Source: JBEEJL01 sp049698095 (lineage in GTDB: Bacteria; Pseudomonadota; Gammaproteobacteria; Burkholderiales; JBEEJL01). From it: a stretch of DNA of 16,307 nt. The stretch covers positions 1 through 16,307 of the forward strand of contig JBAVXA010000030.1 of assembly GCA_049698095.1 (NCBI GenBank). Reading direction: 5' to 3'. Shown piece by piece: positions 7,176 to 13,493 of this stretch (the stretch's first letter is position 1; the number at the start of each line of letters is the position of its first letter). The notes beneath the pieces were generated by a model. The model saw only the letters and a program-made list of their open reading frames with translations. It was not told where the DNA came from and did not search any database. A program made the position numbers and the translations under genes.

Positions 7176-8167
7176 AAATATGCGTAGTCGGTGCTGGTGC
7201 GATTGGCGGCATGATGGCGATCAAGCTGGCGCAGAGCGGCCATGAGGTGACGGTAATCATTCGCGGGGCGAATCTTGCCGCGGTGCGTGCCAATGGAATG
7301 AAATTAATTCAGGATGACGGCGCGGAAACGACCGTCATGCTGCATGCGACGGACAAAATCGCCGAAGCAGGCACACAGGACATCGTCATTCTCGCCATGA
7401 AAGCGCATCAGGTCGCGCCGATTGCGGCAGAGCTCAAATCAATCGTCACGCCGAGCACGATTATTATCACCACGCAAAACGGCATTCCGTTCTGGTATTT
7501 CAACAAGCTGGGCGGCGAATATCAGGGGCGGCATCTCGAAAGTGTCGACCCCGGCAAGGTTATTTCACAGAATATTGATATAAATCAGATACTTGGATGC
7601 ATCATTTATCCTGCGGCAGAAATCATCGCGCCGGGGGTGATCAAGCATATCGAGGGCAATCGATTTCCAGTTGGCGAAATCGACGGCAGTGAAACCGAGC
7701 GCGTAAGAATAGTGGCGGAATTATTCCGCAACGCCGGATTCAAATCGCCGATCCTGAAAGATATCCGTTCTGAAATCTGGCTCAAGCTGTGGGGCAACTG
7801 TACGTTCAATCCGATCAGCGCATTGACGCATGCGACGCTGGAAGCGATATGCCAATATCCGCTCACGCGCGAACTCGCGGCCAACATGATGACCGAGGCG
7901 AAAACCATTGGTGAAAAACTCGGCGTACGATTTTTGATTTCACTGGATAAACGCATTGCCGGTGCCGAAGCAGTGGGCAAGCACAAGACGTCGATGCTGC
8001 AGGACGTCGAAGCAGGGCGGCCGCTGGAGTTGGAAGCGTTGGTCGGCGCAGTGATAGAACTGGGAAAAATTACCAATACGCCAACGCCGAATCTGTCGGC
8101 GATTTACGCCTGCACGAGTTTGCTGGCAAAAACCCTGCGCGATGAAAACGGCAAACTGAAAATCTGA
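7172..8167 (+). CDS. Ketopantoate reductase (ApbA/PanE) family NAD(P)H dehydrogenase
   Basis: This encodes a 331-residue cytoplasmic two-domain reductase. The N-terminal Rossmann motif is GAGAIGG (Gly7, Gly9, Gly12). The domain continues through VILAMKAHQ with the conserved lysine, and ITTQNGIPFWYF. The C-terminal helical domain has EIWLKLWGNCTFNPISALT, containing the catalytic lysine and the conserved Asn, and KTSMLQDVEAGRPLELEALVGAV, holding the substrate-binding Ser/Glu region. PanE itself reduces 2-dehydropantoate in pantothenate synthesis, but many genomes carry several KPR-family paralogues with other 2-oxo-acid substrates. The coupling to an FAH-family gene argues for a catabolic role here, so I give no symbol. 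An insertion around residues 110-135 (KLGGEYQGRHLESVDPGKVI) is longer than in E. coli PanE. The stop abuts the tctA stop. Confidence 0.88.
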   Translation: MKICVVGAGAIGGMMAIKLAQSGHEVTVIIRGANLAAVRANGMKLIQDDGAETTVMLHATDKIAEAGTQDIVILAMKAHQVAPIAAELKSIVTPSTIIITTQNGIPFWYFNKLGGEYQGRHLESVDPGKVISQNIDINQILGCIIYPAAEIIAPGVIKHIEGNRFPVGEIDGSETERVRIVAELFRNAGFKSPILKDIRSEIWLKLWGNCTFNPISALTHATLEAICQYPLTRELAANMMTEAKTIGEKLGVRFLISLDKRIAGAEAVGKHKTSMLQDVEAGRPLELEALVGAVIELGKITNTPTPNLSAIYACTSLLAKTLRDENGKLKI

Positions 8168-9679
8168 TCAGCCGCCGGCCAGTGCTTCGCGCTTTTTATA
8201 ATAATTCCGCAGCGCGTTCGGCAGCGGCCACAGCAGCATGATCAACGCCAGTGTGACAATGCCGCCAACCAGCGGGTTGGAGAAAAATATCGACAGACTG
8301 CCTTGGGACATCAGCATCGACTGGCGGAACGACGCTTCCGCCATATCGCCCAAAACAAGCGCCAGTACCAGCGGCGCGAGCGGATAGTCGAGCTTGCGCA
8401 ACACATAACCGGCCACACCGAACACCAGCATCAGCACCACGTCGAGCATGGCGCTGTGCACGGTGTAGGCGCCAATGGCGCACACGACGACAATGATCGG
8501 CGCGATGATGGAAAACGGGATGCGCAATATCGCCGCCCACCACGGCACGGTGGTCAGCACCACCAACAGTCCGACGATGTTCCCCAGATATATGCTGGCG
8601 ATCAGGCCCCAGACGAAATCTTTCTGTTCAGTGAACAACAGCGGACCGGGCTGCAAACCCCAGATGAGCAATCCGCCGAGCAGTACGGCCGCCGTGGGCG
8701 AGCCCGGTATGCCGAGCGTCAGCATGGGCAATAATGCACTGGTGCCGGCGGCATGCGCAGCGGTTTCCGGCGCAATGACGCCTTCTATAGCGCCCTTGCC
8801 GAATTCCTTTTTATTCTTGGAAACCCGGGCCGCCACGCCGTAACTCATGAATGACGCGGGTGTCGCGCCGCCCGGCGTAATGCCCATCCAGCAGCCGATC
8901 AGCATGGAACGCAACGAAGTCACCCAGTATTGGGGTAGTTTTTTCCAGGTCTCCAGCACCACGCGGGTGTTGATTTTGGCTTTGACGCCTTTGAACTCCA
9001 GGCCCTCTTCCATCGACACCAGGATTTCGCCGATGCCGAACAAGCCGATCACCGCGATCAGGAAATCAAACCCGCGCAGCAACTCGCCGGTGCCGAAAGT
9101 CATGCGCAGTTGTCCGCTCACGGTGTCCATCCCGACGGCGGCCAGCGCGAAGCCGAGCATCATCATCGCGACAGTCTTGGCGACTTTGCCTTTGCCCATG
9201 CCGACAAAGCTGCAGAATGTCAGCAGTTGCACGGCAAAAAACTCTGCCGGCCCGAACTTGAGAGCGAATTTGGCCACCAGCGGCGCGAGGAAAGTAATCA
9301 TGATGGTGGCGGCGAGCGCGCCGACAAAAGACGAAGTAAATGCCGCCGTCAGCGCTTCACCCGCACGGCCCTGCTGCGCCATCGGGTAGCCGTCGAATGT
9401 CGTCGCGACCGACCACGGCTCGCCGGGAATATTGAATAATATCGACGTGATGGCGCCGCCGAACAGCGCGCCCCAATAGATGCACGACAGCATGATAATC
9501 GCCGACGTCGGCGTCATGGAAAAAGTGAGCGGCAGCAGAATCGCCACACCGTTGGCGCCGCCAAGGCCGGGCAACACGCCGATCAGCACGCCGAGCAGAA
9601 TCCCCACCATCATCAATAGCAGATTCTGCGGGGTGATTACCACCGCAAAACCGTGCATCAGGTTCGCTAGCTCTTCCAC
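8168..9679 (-). CDS. tctA: Tripartite tricarboxylate transporter large permease subunit TctA
   Basis: This encodes 503 residues with about twelve hydrophobic segments, the channel-forming inner-membrane subunit of the TTT system, which imports carboxylates captured by a Bug receptor using an ion gradient. Family signatures are plain: GVLPGLGGANGVAILLPLTF near residues 35-55, WGALFGGAITSILFNIPGEP, FDGYPMAQQGRAGEALTAAF and IGCWMGITPGGATPASFMSYG. The second half has the repeat of the glycine-rich motif in TLGIPGSPTAAVLLGGLLIWG. The start is GTG (9677-9679 on the + strand, read in reverse), supported by a GGGAG ribosome binding site 7 bp upstream. It follows tctB by 28 bp in the tctC-tctB-tctA order. 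Its TGA forms the palindrome TGATCA with the stop of the convergent KPR gene. Confidence 0.96.
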   Translation of the reverse strand: MEELANLMHGFAVVITPQNLLLMMVGILLGVLIGVLPGLGGANGVAILLPLTFSMTPTSAIIMLSCIYWGALFGGAITSILFNIPGEPWSVATTFDGYPMAQQGRAGEALTAAFTSSFVGALAATIMITFLAPLVAKFALKFGPAEFFAVQLLTFCSFVGMGKGKVAKTVAMMMLGFALAAVGMDTVSGQLRMTFGTGELLRGFDFLIAVIGLFGIGEILVSMEEGLEFKGVKAKINTRVVLETWKKLPQYWVTSLRSMLIGCWMGITPGGATPASFMSYGVAARVSKNKKEFGKGAIEGVIAPETAAHAAGTSALLPMLTLGIPGSPTAAVLLGGLLIWGLQPGPLLFTEQKDFVWGLIASIYLGNIVGLLVVLTTVPWWAAILRIPFSIIAPIIVVVCAIGAYTVHSAMLDVVLMLVFGVAGYVLRKLDYPLAPLVLALVLGDMAEASFRQSMLMSQGSLSIFFSNPLVGGIVTLALIMLLWPLPNALRNYYKKREALAGG

Positions 9680-9707
9680 AATACGCTCCCGTTAATTTCT
9701 TTTATTA

Positions 9708-10220
9708 TTAATAGCCAAACATTGCTTCCAGCGGGCCTTTAGGCAGCGGCACCTTAAACCAGATTTCGAAAAGTAAAAAAATAAACGCGGGCACGAACAG
9801 GCTTAACGGAACAGCTTTCTTGGCCGCATATTTGCCCTGCCACATCATGAACGCCATGAGAAACAGCGCCGATGCGACATAGATTCCGAGCAGATAAATG
9901 CCGGCGACATAAATCGCGGACGGCAGCAAAATCGCGAACACATTTTTCAGTTGCTCGCCATCGGCAAAAATTCTGATTTTTGGTTGGAAAAATAGCTGCT
10001 GGGCCAGGATGGCCAGCGCCGCGCAGCCGAGCATGATGCCGACGTAAAACGGATAGAAGCCCGCTTGCGGGCCATCCGACGCCCAAGCTTTGCCGACGCG
10101 GAGGCTGTCGTAAATCACCACGCAGGCGAGAACCAGAATGATCAGGGCGGTGCAAATTTCCGCGGATTTCGACTTGATGCTGAATTTCGGAGAACTGTCT
10201 CCCCCTGATTTTTCCGCCAT
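9708..10220 (-). CDS. tctB: Tripartite tricarboxylate transporter small permease subunit TctB
   Basis: This encodes 170 residues with a charged cytoplasmic N-terminus and four hydrophobic segments: CTALIILVLACVVIYDSL, GFYPFYVGIMLGCAALAIL, a NVFAILLPSAIYVAGIYLLG / YVASALFLMAFMMW pair, and VPLSLFVPAFIFLLFEIWF, ending with the typical KVPLPKGPLEAMFGY tail. DGPQAGFYPFYVG is the usual TctB motif after the first segment. The ATG has GGAAG about 5 bp upstream. It lies 25 bp after tctC and 28 bp before tctA, so the three form one operon. TctB is poorly conserved in general, but position, size and tail make this secure. Confidence 0.93.
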   Translation of the reverse strand: MAEKSGGDSSPKFSIKSKSAEICTALIILVLACVVIYDSLRVGKAWASDGPQAGFYPFYVGIMLGCAALAILAQQLFFQPKIRIFADGEQLKNVFAILLPSAIYVAGIYLLGIYVASALFLMAFMMWQGKYAAKKAVPLSLFVPAFIFLLFEIWFKVPLPKGPLEAMFGY

Positions 10221-10245
10221 GGTTGCTTCCAGTGTCTGGTTATGA

Positions 10246-11271
10246 TTATTTGGCGGCCAGAAAACCGGCTTCCTTCATCAAACCTTGATGCACGGCCTCG
10301 GCTTTTTTCAGCCAAGCCGTATATTCGTTTCCGACCATGAAGGTGTTGTCGAACGCGCCGGTCTCGATGAATTCCTGCCATTCGGGAAGGGCGCGCATTT
10401 TTTTGAATACATCGACGTAATATGCCGTTTGCTCCGGCATGACGCCGCCCGCCATAAATATGCCGCGCAGCATCTGGTAATCCACATCGACGCCGGATTC
10501 CTTGCACGTCGGCACGTCGGCCCATGACTGGCTGGCGGTGACCTTCTTGTTGAACGGCATGCGTTTGTCGTCAAACACGCAAAGTGCGCGCAACTTGTCG
10601 GCGCGCCAATGAGCGACTGCCTCGATAGGGTTATTCACGGTCGAGTTGACGTGCCCGCCAACCAGTTGCACGGCGACGTCGCCGCCGCCCTTGAACGGGA
10701 TGTAGATCATTTTTTTGCCGACGACTTTTTCCATCGCCACGGTGATGATCTGGTCTTCCTGCTTTGAACCGGTTCCCGCCATTTTGAACGTGTTGTCCGG
10801 CCCGGCTTTCACCGCATCGAGATATTCTTTTGCAGTTTTATAAGGCGAATCGGCATTGACCCAGAGGATGAATTGGTCGAGCGCCAGCATCGATACAGGC
10901 GTCAGGTCGGTCCAGCTGAACGGGATGCCGGTGGCGAGCGGCGTGGTAAACAAATTTGACAGCGTGATGATAATTTTGTGCGGATTGCCTTTACTCGACT
11001 TCATGTCCAGAAAGCCTTCGCCGCCGGCGCCACCGGCCTTGTTGACCACGATCAACGGTTGCTTCATCAAGCTGTGTTTGGTGACCAAGCCTTGCAGAAA
11101 ACGCGCCATCTGATCCGCCCCGCCGCCGGTGCCTGCGGGCACGATCAGCTCAACCGGCTTGGCTGGTTCCCAAGCGTGGGCGGTCAAGGGGGCAGTGAAA
11201 CATAGCGCCGCCACTAATCCGGAAAGCGTTGCGCAGATTTTTTTTGTCGTGTGATGAAGTCCTGTTGCCAT
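10246..11271 (-). CDS. tctC: Tripartite tricarboxylate transporter receptor TctC (Bug family)
   Basis: This encodes a 341-residue periplasmic receptor, first gene of the tctCBA operon. A signal peptide of about 33 residues (TKKICATL, hydrophobic core, ending TAHA) is followed by the mature start WEPAKPVELIVPAGTGGGAD. Further Bug landmarks are PLIVVNKAGGAGGEGFLDMK, a GTGSKQEDQ segment and YIPFKGGGDVAVQLVGGHV. It diverges from the receptor at 425: its ligand loop reads AGTGGGADQ rather than AGGTTDLIS, so the two probably bind different carboxylates. GGGGGA lies about 7 bp before the ATG. The upstream region carries a 20-bp dyad and an AT-rich promoter-like stretch, which suggests repressor or activator control. 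Ligand not determinable from sequence. Confidence 0.93.
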   Translation of the reverse strand: MATGLHHTTKKICATLSGLVAALCFTAPLTAHAWEPAKPVELIVPAGTGGGADQMARFLQGLVTKHSLMKQPLIVVNKAGGAGGEGFLDMKSSKGNPHKIIITLSNLFTTPLATGIPFSWTDLTPVSMLALDQFILWVNADSPYKTAKEYLDAVKAGPDNTFKMAGTGSKQEDQIITVAMEKVVGKKMIYIPFKGGGDVAVQLVGGHVNSTVNNPIEAVAHWRADKLRALCVFDDKRMPFNKKVTASQSWADVPTCKESGVDVDYQMLRGIFMAGGVMPEQTAYYVDVFKKMRALPEWQEFIETGAFDNTFMVGNEYTAWLKKAEAVHQGLMKEAGFLAAK

Positions 11272-11341
11272 AATGTGTTCCCCCGAATTGAAGAAAATGG
11301 TTGTTGCCTGCGCGAACGCGAAAGGACGTTAGCGGCTAATC

Positions 11342-11361
11342 ATGGATTATCTATAACCCAT
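11342..11361. promoter_or_regulatory. 20-bp dyad, candidate operator over the tctC promoter
   Basis: ATGGATTAT (11342-11350) and ATAACCCAT (11353-11361) are inverted repeats with eight of nine pairs matching around a CT centre. On the reverse strand the middle of the dyad reads TATAGATAAT, which resembles a -10 box for tctC, about 70 bp before its start codon. A dimeric regulator bound here would compete with RNA polymerase. No good -35 box is visible, so an activator is also possible. Confidence 0.45.
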
Positions 11362-11433
11362 TGATTTTAATATATTTTTAACGCATGCTGACTGCCGCAA
11401 AATTAGAACTTAAGCCATCAGTACGATTATTGA

Positions 11434-11447
11434 TTGATTTCAATCAA
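11434..11447. promoter_or_regulatory. 14-bp perfect dyad, possible second operator
   Basis: TTGATT (11434-11439) and AATCAA (11442-11447) are perfect inverted repeats with a 2-bp centre, in the middle of the divergent intergenic region. The arm length is short and the region AT-rich, so chance is not excluded. Confidence 0.3.
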
Positions 11448-11616
11448 CTATTTGTAAACGTGGCGCCAGAATTGTGTTCCAGTTTTTGCGGTCTGCCGCC
11501 TAACGATGGGGCGGTGTTTGATATTACAATGCTGTGGACGCAATATACCAGAGCAAATTTTTTCTGGGCAAGTCACACACATAAATCTTACTTAACCCAT
11601 CCATAAGCAAAACCAC

Positions 11617-13140
11617 ATGCATAAATATTCCACACTTAATGATTTGCTCAATCAGCCGGCCGGCAACCTCATCGCCTTGCGCGCACCGCAACGCGACGCG
11701 CTCACTTACGACGATTTACGCCGCCAAATCGCCAATACAATCAATGCTCTGAATAAATTCGGCATCGGTCGCAACGACCGCGTCGCGATTGTTTTGCCCA
11801 ATGGCCCGGATATGGGCAGCGCTTTTGTCGGCGTCGCCTGCGGCGCGACAGCCGCGCCGCTCAACCCTGCTTACCGCGCAGACGAGTTCGAGTTTTACAT
11901 GAACGACCTCAAATCGAAGGCATTGCTGGTCGAAAAAGGAAGCCAGTCTCCCGCCGTTGCCGTCGCGGAAAAACTCGGCGTGATGATCCTGGAATTGATC
12001 CCGGGCGCGCGAGCGGGCGAGTTTACTGTAGTGCCGCAAAAGCCCGTTAGCGCTGCGCCTGCGCCAAACGGCGGCGCGGCGCAAGCCGACGATGTCGCAT
12101 TGATATTGCACACCTCGGGCACTACATCGCGGCCGAAAATCGTCCCGTTGTCCCATCGCAACGTCAGCGCGTCGGCGCAGAACATCCGCGATACCCTCGC
12201 GCTGACCGAAAAAGATTGCGGCATGAACATCATGCCGTTGTTCCATATTCATGGACTCATCGCCGGCATGCTCGCGCCGCTGGCTGCAGGCGGCAGCATT
12301 TACTGTACGCAAGGATTCAACGCGCTGAAATTCTTCGGCTGGATGACCGAGGCGAAGCCAACGTGGTACACCGCCGTCCCGACCATGCATCAGACCATCG
12401 TCGCGCGCGCGGCGCAAAATCAGGACGTCATCAAAGCCAATCCACTACGTTTCATGCGCTCGTCATCGTCGTCGATGCCGCCGCAGGTAATTGCCGAACT
12501 CGAAGCCGCGTTCGGCGCGCCGCTGATTGAATCCTACGGCATGACCGAGGCCGCCCACCAAATGGCGAGCAATCCGCTGCCGCCGAAAAAACGCATTCCC
12601 GGCAGCGTCGGGCTTGCCGCCGGACCGGAAGTGGAGATCATGGATCTCGACGGCCATATTCTGCCGCGCGGCGCGACCGGCGAAATCGTCATCCGCGGCG
12701 CCAACGTGACAACCGGATACGAGAATAATCCCAAGGCGAACGAGGAGGGGTATACCAACGGCTGGTTCCGCACCGGCGACCAGGGTGTGATGGATGCGGA
12801 AGGTTATGTCTCGATCACGGGAAGATTAAAGGAAATCATCAATCGCGGCGGAGAAAAAATTTCTCCGCGCGAGGTCGATGAAGTGCTAATGGACCATCCC
12901 GCCGTCGCTCAAGTCGTCACCTTCGCCGTGCCGCACGACAAGCTGGGCGAAGACGTGGCAGCGGCAGTAGTGTTACGTGAAGGCCAATCCGCGACGGAAA
13001 AAGAACTGCGCGACTTCACCGCCGTGCGCCTCGCCGACTATAAAGTGCCGCGCAAGATTTTGCTGCTCGACGAAATACCCAAAGGCGCCACAGGGAAATT
13101 GCAGCGCATCGGCTTGGCGCAGAAATTGGGATTGGCCTGA
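11617..13140 (+). CDS. Acyl-CoA synthetase, oxalate-CoA ligase-like (AAE3/Pcs60 type)
   Basis: This encodes a 507-residue ANL-superfamily ligase. It resembles plant AAE3 and yeast Pcs60 oxalyl-CoA synthetases along its length: ATAAPLNPAYRADEFEFYMND, the P-loop LHTSGTTSRPKIVPL (164-178), PLFHIHGLIAGML, TWYTAVPTMHQ, RFMRSSSSSMPP, ESYGMTEAAHQMASNPLPP, WFRTGDQGVMDAEGYVSITG, NRGGEKISPREVDEVL (409-424) and the A10 lysine Lys494 in GATGKLQR. SGTTSRPK, instead of the usual SGTTGxPK, and AAHQMASNPLPP are shared with AAE3-type enzymes. The reaction would be oxalate + ATP + CoA to oxalyl-CoA in the cytoplasm; another short acid is possible. The Shine-Dalgarno is weak. It diverges from tctCBA, which suggests co-regulation. 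No oxalyl-CoA decarboxylase or formyl-CoA transferase is in the window. Family call strong, substrate moderately so. Confidence 0.85.
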   Translation: MHKYSTLNDLLNQPAGNLIALRAPQRDALTYDDLRRQIANTINALNKFGIGRNDRVAIVLPNGPDMGSAFVGVACGATAAPLNPAYRADEFEFYMNDLKSKALLVEKGSQSPAVAVAEKLGVMILELIPGARAGEFTVVPQKPVSAAPAPNGGAAQADDVALILHTSGTTSRPKIVPLSHRNVSASAQNIRDTLALTEKDCGMNIMPLFHIHGLIAGMLAPLAAGGSIYCTQGFNALKFFGWMTEAKPTWYTAVPTMHQTIVARAAQNQDVIKANPLRFMRSSSSSMPPQVIAELEAAFGAPLIESYGMTEAAHQMASNPLPPKKRIPGSVGLAAGPEVEIMDLDGHILPRGATGEIVIRGANVTTGYENNPKANEEGYTNGWFRTGDQGVMDAEGYVSITGRLKEIINRGGEKISPREVDEVLMDHPAVAQVVTFAVPHDKLGEDVAAAVVLREGQSATEKELRDFTAVRLADYKVPRKILLLDEIPKGATGKLQRIGLAQKLGLA

Positions 13141-13150
13141 ATATCGTGAC

Positions 13151-13175
13151 CGGCTGCTTTGGCCAACAGCGGCCG
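13151..13175 (+). terminator. Hairpin after the oxalyl-CoA synthetase-like gene
   Basis: CGGCTGC (13151-13157) pairs with GCGGCCG (13169-13175), seven pairs with one G-U, around an 11-nt loop, starting 11 bp after the stop codon. Only TTT follows, so it is a weak intrinsic terminator at best. Confidence 0.4.
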
Positions 13176-13364
13176 TTTCGCAATTTGCTCTGCAGTGGCC
13201 GTTCAGTAATGCAATAGTTGGATACTGCAGTCCCAGCCCTAATGAGCAGAGTGCAATGAGAGCAGCGAATCGTTCCTAGTATTTTATCGTTAGAGAATAT
13301 ATTTGAGTTTTTTTGGTGGCTCTTCATGACCTCGTAACGAGCTGAAATGGTGAGGATGGTGCAT

Positions 13365-13424
13365 ATGCATCAACAACAGAAAATTAATTCGAGCCTGGCC
13401 CCTTTGATTACTTTGATTATTTGA
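13365..13424 (+). CDS. Possible 19-residue leader peptide running into the octamer repeat
   Basis: An ATG at 13365, with GAGG about 9 bp upstream, opens a 19-residue frame starting MHQQQKINSS. It passes through the first two repeat copies and stops at TGA inside the third. No similarity is recognised. Because the unit is 8 bp, copy-number change would alter the C-terminus but every frame through the tract meets TGA. It may be a chance ORF. Confidence 0.2.
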   Translation: MHQQQKINSSLAPLITLII

Positions 13425-13443
13425 TTATTTGATTATTTGATTA
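13403..13443 (+). repeat. Five copies of the octamer TTTGATTA
   Basis: TTTGATTA occurs at 13403-13410, 13412-13419, 13420-13427, 13428-13435 and 13436-13443. The first copy is separated from the second by a single C; the other four are perfectly tandem. The tract ends 50 bp before the start of the membrane protein. An 8-bp tandem unit can change copy number by slipped-strand mispairing, which would alter promoter spacing or leader length. Confidence 0.9.
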
Positions 13444-13493
13444 TTACTTTGCGCTAACTGTGCCAATCAACCAACAATAATGTATTTCACTAC

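Larger units (their letters stand above)
11272..11616. other. Divergent intergenic region between tctC and the oxalyl-CoA synthetase-like gene
   Basis: These 345 bp hold no convincing gene. An open frame of 73 codons at 11385-11606 lacks a ribosome binding site and family features. The stretch 11338-11390 is AT-rich and carries a 20-bp dyad; a second shorter dyad lies at 11434-11447. Both promoters for the divergent genes should be here, but no box pair with good -35 and -10 was found for the rightward gene. Confidence 0.7.
13141..13493. other. AT-rich intergenic region before the membrane spermidine-synthase-like gene
   Basis: These 353 bp hold no convincing full gene. They contain the hairpin at 13151-13175, a run of seven T at 13309-13315, a TGCATATGCA palindrome at 13360-13369, a 19-codon open frame at 13365-13424 and an octamer repeat tract at 13403-13443. 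Base composition is clearly more AT-rich than in the genes to the left. No sigma70 box pair with correct spacing was found for the gene at 13494. Confidence 0.65.

Noticed and set aside
8847..9389. 180-codon forward open frame within tctA
   Set aside because: Antisense to a well-supported tctA, with no ribosome binding site or domain; the same holds for 8303-8734.
11385..11606. 73-codon open frame before the oxalyl-CoA synthetase-like gene
   Set aside because: No ribosome binding site, no recognised family, and it covers the expected promoter region with its dyads.
11716..12417. 233-codon open frame antisense to the oxalyl-CoA synthetase-like gene
   Set aside because: The sense frame carries all ligase motifs; the antisense product has no recognisable domain and looks like a shadow.
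13403..13443. Octamer tract as a CRISPR array or plasmid iteron origin
   Set aside because: Units are 8 bp without spacers, and no cas, rep or partition gene lies nearby; a simple sequence repeat explains it better.
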